This document shows positions 58,915 to 64,000 of a DNA stretch of 64,000 bases, one piece after another. The stretch lies in NCBI GenBank assembly GCA_028283855.1, contig JAPWJX010000004.1, positions 97,394 through 161,393 on the forward strand. Direction: 5' to 3'. The position numbers and the translations under genes are program-made. Within the stretch, counting starts at the first letter, position 1. Each line of letters opens with the position of its first letter. The notes below the pieces were generated by a model. It ran no database searches, had not been told where the DNA came from, and was given only the letters and a program-made list of their open reading frames with translations. This stretch comes from Verrucomicrobium sp. (GTDB lineage Bacteria; Verrucomicrobiota; Verrucomicrobiia; Methylacidiphilales; GAS474).

Positions 58915-60174
58915 CTATTGGGGGGCCGGTTTTCCTAAATAGGCGATGACGGCGTCGGCGACGGCCTGGCCGTATTCGGAAAAGAGGCTGGGTTGGCGTT
59001 TCCCCGCGACGAGCTTGAGGCCGTCGTAGTCTCCCGCCTCGATCCGGGCGTAGGCATCCCTGGCGTTCATGTAGGGCCCCTCGACGAAGACGACGGGGCC
59101 GGGGAAGGCCCGGTTGGCCAAAAGGTTGCGGGCGTAGACGCAGGGATTGGGGCCGACGCGGCGGACGGCGGGCCAGTCCTGGTAGGTTTCCGGCGGGTAG
59201 TCCGGCCAGACTTTCTGGAGGTTCTTCGCCACCAGGGCGGCCAGGGCGGCCTCTTCCGGGGCGGTCCCTTCCAGCAGCTTGCGGACGAGGCCGAAGCGCT
59301 CGTCCTCGTAGGCGATCTCGTCCGGGCCGTATTGGCCGTGGACGAAGACGACCAGGCGGCTCTGGGGGACGAAGTCGGGACGGTAGGGGCTGCCCCAGGG
59401 GGCGGCGTTGAAGTGGATGCAGAGGGTCAGGTCGGGCCGGAGGGCGGCGACCCGCTTGGCCCGGGCGTCGATCTCCGCCGTGCGGTAGAAGAGCTTCTCC
59501 GCCTCCACGTCGATCTGCCGTTCCAAAAGCGGCTGCGGCAGGAGGGAAAGGGGATGCCCGTTTTCAAACAGGGCCTGAAGGGCGGGCCCGCGCAGGTCCT
59601 CCGGGCGGAGGGAGGTGACGGGCTCCTCGTCCTTCTTCGTCCAGACGACGCGGAAGCCCGCCTGCAGGAGGGCGGCCTCGATCCGGCGGCAGGCCAGGAG
59701 GTTCAGCTTGGCTTCCAGGACGGGGAGGTCGTGGTCGATCTGGAAGAAGCGCTCTTCCATGTGGGCCCAGGGGCCGCCGATGTGGCCGGGGTCCAGGCAG
59801 ATGACCGGGGGATGACCGGGTTCCCGGCGGGGGGAGGGGCGGCGGTCCCCCTCCGTGGCGAAGGCGAGGCGGTAACGGGGAGTCAGTTTTCCGTCGTCGG
59901 CGTAGAAGACGATCTCTCCCGCGTCCTCCTCCGCGTAGCGGCGGAAGGCGGCCAGGCTGGCCGGGGTGGTGGCGTAGAGGGCCTTCAGCCGGGAGTCGAA
60001 CTCCTCCCGGGTGACGGTTTTCTGATAGGGATCGAGCTGGGCCCAGACGGGCGGCCGAGCCAGGGGGGTGAGCTTGGCGCCGCCGTTCGGCGCGGCCTGC
60101 GCGGCGGCGGCTCCGCAGAGAAGCGCCGCCAGCAGGGCGAGGCTAGTTCTTGCTCTTGTTGGTATTGTTAACAA
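58915..60174 (-). CDS. N-acetylmuramoyl-L-alanine amidase (Amidase_3)
   Basis: A 419-residue exported peptidoglycan amidase. A signal peptide (residues 1-28, basic start then a hydrophobic core ending AAQAA) follows a TTG start at 60174; no better start lies downstream. The Amidase_3 domain has zinc ligands His (LDPGHIGG), Glu (LEAKLNLLACRR) and His (CIHFNAA), and a late catalytic Glu in VVFVEGPYMN. An N-terminal domain of about 100 residues precedes it. It overlaps the upstream secreted-protein gene by 32 bp. It cleaves the amide bond between muramic acid and the stem peptide. Confidence 0.88.
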   Translation of the reverse strand: MLTIPTRARTSLALLAALLCGAAAAQAAPNGGAKLTPLARPPVWAQLDPYQKTVTREEFDSRLKALYATTPASLAAFRRYAEEDAGEIVFYADDGKLTPRYRLAFATEGDRRPSPRREPGHPPVICLDPGHIGGPWAHMEERFFQIDHDLPVLEAKLNLLACRRIEAALLQAGFRVVWTKKDEEPVTSLRPEDLRGPALQALFENGHPLSLLPQPLLERQIDVEAEKLFYRTAEIDARAKRVAALRPDLTLCIHFNAAPWGSPYRPDFVPQSRLVVFVHGQYGPDEIAYEDERFGLVRKLLEGTAPEEAALAALVAKNLQKVWPDYPPETYQDWPAVRRVGPNPCVYARNLLANRAFPGPVVFVEGPYMNARDAYARIEAGDYDGLKLVAGKRQPSLFSEYGQAVADAVIAYLGKPAPQ

Positions 60175-60733
60175 AGGGCTTGAACTGCATCTCCAAGATG
60201 CGTCCGTCGGTGGCGGAAACCCGGGCGTAGCCGATGTATTCTTCCTTGCCGTTGTTATCGACGTAGATGCGGAGGCGCCACACCGGCTCGCGCAGGCTTT
60301 GGTCGCGGGAGAGGTCGTAAAGGACGCTGCTGAGGGTGTAGGGCTTCAGGAGGTTGGTCTGGGCCAGGATGTTGAGGGCCTTGTCCGAGTCGACTTTCAG
60401 CGTGGAGGGATCGATGACCTCTTCCAGCTTGTAGGCGGCCAGGCGGAGGTTCCCCAGGTCGAAGTAGCCTTCCTGGATGCCGGTGACGGAGTTGCCGGTG
60501 AGGGTGACGAGGCGGCCGTTCTGGCTGGCCATCTCATCATAAAAAACGAAGTGCCAGACGTCCGGCGTCAGGTTGGAGGTGCTGCGGTCGCCCCGGACGA
60601 GGACCAGCCGCTGCTGGGCGCCGACGGGCACTTGCTTGGAGGCGACGGCCTCCGCCTGGAAGGCGCTCAAGGGAGCGGCGTGCAGGGGGGCTGCGAAGGC
60701 GGCCAAGACCAGGAGGCAAAAAAGGTGTCTCAT
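60143..60733 (-). CDS. Secreted protein of unknown function
   Basis: A 196-residue exported protein with a signal peptide (residues 1-19, ending LHA). The mature protein has beta-strand patterns (QRLVLVRGDR, WRLRIYVDNNG) and a C-terminal SATDGRILEMQFKPF that resembles PepSY-like repeats, without clear family membership. It is followed by the amidase gene with a 32-bp overlap, so the two may act together in the envelope. The start ATG at 60733 is preceded by a weak AAAGGTG-type Shine-Dalgarno. Confidence 0.6.
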   Translation of the reverse strand: MRHLFCLLVLAAFAAPLHAAPLSAFQAEAVASKQVPVGAQQRLVLVRGDRSTSNLTPDVWHFVFYDEMASQNGRLVTLTGNSVTGIQEGYFDLGNLRLAAYKLEEVIDPSTLKVDSDKALNILAQTNLLKPYTLSSVLYDLSRDQSLREPVWRLRIYVDNNGKEEYIGYARVSATDGRILEMQFKPFVNNTNKSKN

Positions 60734-60798
60734 GCGGGGTGGAGCTTAATGCCTGTCTAAGATTTGGCAAGGGCCGTCCGGCGGGGCATATTTCCGGC

Positions 60799-61846
<1,048 letters not shown>

Positions 61847-61864
<18 letters not shown>

Positions 61865-62701
61865 GTCTTTGAAGAGGGGGGCGTCGTCCTCGTCGTCGTC
61901 GTCCTCTTCCTCGATCTGGCGGCGCAGGGCGCGGGAGACGAAGGGGCGGAAGAAGCCGTAGAGCAGGTAGGAGACGAAGACCACCGCCAGCATCCAGTGG
62001 TAGTAGACGATGGTCAGGAAGAGGAGCGCCACGGTGGCGATGAATTTCCCCAGGGAGTGCTCCGTGCGGAGGCTGAATCCCTTGAAGCTCGGGTACTTGA
62101 ACCGGCTGAACATCATGATCGAGAGGAAGAAGAGGAGGGCCGCCAGGAGGTATTTGCCCCAGCCGCGCTCCAGCTCCCGGTCCGTCTCATAGTAGTAGAG
62201 CATGAGGAGGGTGATGGAGGAGACGAGGCCCGCCGCCGCCGGGATGGGGAAGCCGGTGAATTCCTTGCTGGCTCCGGGCACGCTGGGGAGGGAGGCGTGG
62301 ACGTTGAAGCGGGCCAGGCGGAGCGCGCCGCACATCAGGTAGAAGGCGGCCAGGATCCAGCCCAGGCGGAAGGGGATTTCCTTCAGCACGATTTCGAAGA
62401 CGAGGAGCGCCGGGGCGACGCCGAAGGAGACGATGTCCGCCAGGGAATCGAACTCGCGGCCGAAGGGGCTCTCCGTGCCGCCGCGCCGGGCGACCTGCCC
62501 GTCGAGCATGTCGAAGATGCAGGCGTAGAGGATGAAGGTGAGGCTCGACTCGTAGATCTGGATCCAGTTCTCGCCGCCGCCGGAGCGGTCGATGGTGCCC
62601 TGGAAGATGCGGAGCACGGCCAGGAAGCCGCAGATCAGGTTGCCCGCCGTCATCAGGTTCGGCAGGAGGTAGATCTTGTGGGGGGGATGGTTCGGCTTCA
62701 T
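61847..62701 (-). CDS. pssA: CDP-diacylglycerol-serine O-phosphatidyltransferase
   Basis: A 284-residue integral membrane CDP-alcohol phosphatidyltransferase that makes phosphatidylserine from CDP-diacylglycerol and serine. The catalytic motif is DGQVARRGGTESPFGREFDS followed by LAD, matching DGxxAR-x8-GxxxDxxxD. About seven hydrophobic helices follow, then a highly acidic C-terminal tail (EEEDDDDEDDAP). It lies 13 bp before psd, which uses its product. Its C-terminal end overlaps the end of the convergent epimerase gene by 18 bp. Confidence 0.94.
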
Positions 62702-62714
62702 GGGGTCCGGAGCG

Positions 62715-63365
62715 TTAGGGCCAGCGGGCGATGGGCGTCTCGGCGCCCTTCACGCGGTCGCCAACCTGGACCAGCACGGAGCAGTCGACGGGCAGGAAGA
62801 GGTCGGTGCGGGAGCCGAAGCGGATCATGCCCAGGTGCTCGCCGCGGTAGACCTCGTCCCCGGCCTTCTTCCAGGGGACGATGCGGCGGGCGATGAGCCC
62901 GGCGATCTGCCGGATGACGACGGGGCCGCGCCCCGTTTCCAGGAGCCAGTCCTGGTGCTCGTTGGCCAGGTGGGAGGCCTCGTCCCGGACGTCGAGGAAC
63001 TTGCCCGGGGTGTGGACGGTCTTCTTGATGATGCCGGGCCAGGGGACGCGGTTGACGTGGACGTCGAAGACGGAGAGGAAGACGGAAACGCGCAGGCAGG
63101 GCCCCAGGTCGAAGGGGGACTGGTCGAGCCGCTCGACGTGGGTGACCAGGCCGTCGGCGGCGGAGGTCAGGACGGCCTCGTCCGCGTCGGAGGCGCGGTA
63201 GGGATCGCGGAAGAAGTAGAGGACGAAGGCGCAGGCCAGCGCCAGCAGGCCGGTGACGATCCAGGCCAGTGCCGCCGGCAGCAGGCTGGAGAGGGAGAAG
63301 CTGCCCACCAAAAGGAGGAGCAGCGGAAGCAGGAAGCGGAGGCTTTCTTGGCGGGCCGTTTTCAT
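62715..63365 (-). CDS. psd: Phosphatidylserine decarboxylase
   Basis: A 216-residue short-form decarboxylase converting phosphatidylserine to phosphatidylethanolamine. Two N-terminal membrane helices (residues 10-50) precede the catalytic domain with LYFFRDPYR, VFDVHVNRVP and the self-processing site IRFGSRTDLFLP, where Ser becomes the pyruvoyl group. This is the archaetidylserine-decarboxylase-like small class. I set the start at ATG 63365; a longer frame to 63404 lacks support. It follows thrB by 31 bp and precedes pssA by 13 bp; the two form the PE pathway. Confidence 0.94.
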   Translation of the reverse strand: MKTARQESLRFLLPLLLLLVGSFSLSSLLPAALAWIVTGLLALACAFVLYFFRDPYRASDADEAVLTSAADGLVTHVERLDQSPFDLGPCLRVSVFLSVFDVHVNRVPWPGIIKKTVHTPGKFLDVRDEASHLANEHQDWLLETGRGPVVIRQIAGLIARRIVPWKKAGDEVYRGEHLGMIRFGSRTDLFLPVDCSVLVQVGDRVKGAETPIARWP

Positions 63366-63396
63366 GAAGCCCACCTTTCTAGGGAGTCTTGCCGAC

Positions 63397-64000
63397 TTAA
63401 ACAAGGCCGCGATTGTCCGCCTGGGTCACGAAGGTCCGCGCGCCGATGCCCGCCTTCCTGGCCGCCCGGAGCATGGCGGCCGCGATTTTCTCCGAGTCCT
63501 TAAGGGTCAGGGCCATGAGGGTGGAACCGGCGCCGCTCAGGTAGAAGCCGAGGGCTCCGGCTTTCAGGGCCGCTTCCCGGACGGCGTCCCAGCCGGGGAG
63601 GAGCTTGGCCCGGTAGGGCTGGTGGAGGCGGTCGTCGAAGAGGCCGGGCAGGGCCTCGTATTCCTGGGCGGCGAAGGCGGCGGTGAGGAGGGCGGTGCGG
63701 CCGACGTTGGCCACGGCGTCGGAAAGGGGGACCTTCTTCGGCAGGACGGCGCGGGCCTTCTTGGTCGGCAGCTCGAAGTCGGGGACCAGGCCGACGAAGC
63801 GGAGCCGGGGCGCGACGGGGGCCAGGAGGTAGCGCTTCCCCGCGCAGGCGGCGAAACCGCCGTGGAAGGCCGGGACGGCGTTGTCCGGATGCCCTTCCAA
63901 TTCGACGACGAGGGCCAGGAGGCGCGAGTCCGGCAGGGGCTCGCCCGCCAGGCGGTTGAGCCCGGCGGCGACGCCCAGGCGGACGGTGACGCTGCTCCCC
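63397..64000 (-). CDS. thrB: Homoserine kinase (5' end outside window)
   Basis: A GHMP-family kinase fragment of about 200 codons, extending past the right edge. Visible are the GHMP motif region with GSSVTVRLGVAAGLNRLAG, the diagnostic ELEGHPDNAVPAFHGG, and the C-terminal FYLSGAGSTLMALT motif near the substrate site. The enzyme phosphorylates homoserine for threonine synthesis. The N-terminal ATP-binding half lies outside the window, so the start is unknown. It is followed by psd 31 bp downstream on the same strand. Confidence 0.94.
   Translation of the reverse strand, partial: GSSVTVRLGVAAGLNRLAGEPLPDSRLLALVVELEGHPDNAVPAFHGGFAACAGKRYLLAPVAPRLRFVGLVPDFELPTKKARAVLPKKVPLSDAVANVGRTALLTAAFAAQEYEALPGLFDDRLHQPYRAKLLPGWDAVREAALKAGALGFYLSGAGSTLMALTLKDSEKIAAAMLRAARKAGIGARTFVTQADNRGLV

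Overview
The window is a high-GC, gene-dense bacterial chromosome segment with no phage, insertion sequence or CRISPR. Gene content points to a Gram-negative (diderm) member of the Planctomycetes-Verrucomicrobia-Chlamydiae group, most likely Verrucomicrobiota. The diderm evidence is an Mla lipid-transport operon, a beta-barrel protein ending in Phe, a lipoprotein and a PEP-CTERM protein. A DUF2851 protein and an mcsB-clpC pair in a non-Firmicute fit the same group. The assignment is inference: no rRNA lies in the window.

Layout. 1-3 kb (minus): HtrA-like protease, SGNH hydrolase, SecA (cut by the left edge). 3-8.6 kb (plus): DUF2851 protein, a secreted protein, a 729-residue phosphatase-RpiB-GlyA fusion, a DMT exporter and a phosphatase-fold protein lacking its catalytic Cys. 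8.6-12 kb (minus): mlaE-mlaF-mlaD and an IspD with an added histidine-kinase-type dimerisation domain. 12-16.4 kb (minus): lexA, mcsB, clpC. 16.5-20.8 kb (plus): a Tiki/TraB-like protein, a DCC protein, an unknown, a dUTPase-like protein, tlyA, nadK and ptsN. 21-30.3 kb: tRNA-Ser(CGA), adhP, ndk, a Yellow/MRJP-like protein, an SGNH hydrolase, a lone flagellin-like gene, a DUF1275 protein, FTR1 permease, dinB, an outer-membrane barrel, crcB and DUF190. 30.4-33.7 kb: an unknown, a PEP-CTERM protein, leuC and a lipoprotein. 33.7-40.2 kb (plus): a tight block of circularly permuted ATP-grasp/alpha-E, two transglutaminases and DUF2126. 40.2-46.6 kb: a secreted protein, tatA, and the minus operon trpS-scpA-scpB-chorismate mutase-coiled coil. 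46.7-52.2 kb: a FecR-like secreted protein, a LysM-NlpC/P60 hydrolase and a locally duplicated, decaying region of small genes and SDR fragments. 52.2-57 kb (minus): an IHF/HU protein, hisS, aspS, pyk. 57-64 kb: metG, an amidase, a frameshifted NAD-dependent epimerase, pssA, psd and thrB (cut by the right edge).

The most interesting themes are these. (1) The components of a protein-arginine phosphorylation circuit lie within 11 kb: McsB with its phosphoarginine-reading RDxxRA motif, ClpC, a YwlE-type phosphatase fused to RpiB and GlyA, and a second phosphatase homologue with Asp in place of the catalytic Cys. The fusion order matches the Bacillus ywlE-ywlF-(ywlG)-glyA gene order. (2) IspD carries a phosphorylatable-His dimerisation domain without a kinase ATPase domain. 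(3) The ATP-grasp/alpha-E/transglutaminase/DUF2126 block is a conserved but functionally undefined peptide-modification type locus. (4) A small-gene cassette at 49.9-52.2 kb has been duplicated; one copy is interrupted by an in-frame amber codon and followed by remnants of the SDR gene. (5) Several short RNA or DNA structures sit over ribosome-binding sites or promoters (lexA, the dUTPase-like gene, the flagellin-like gene), and a perfect 20-bp inverted repeat spans the ends of two convergent genes.
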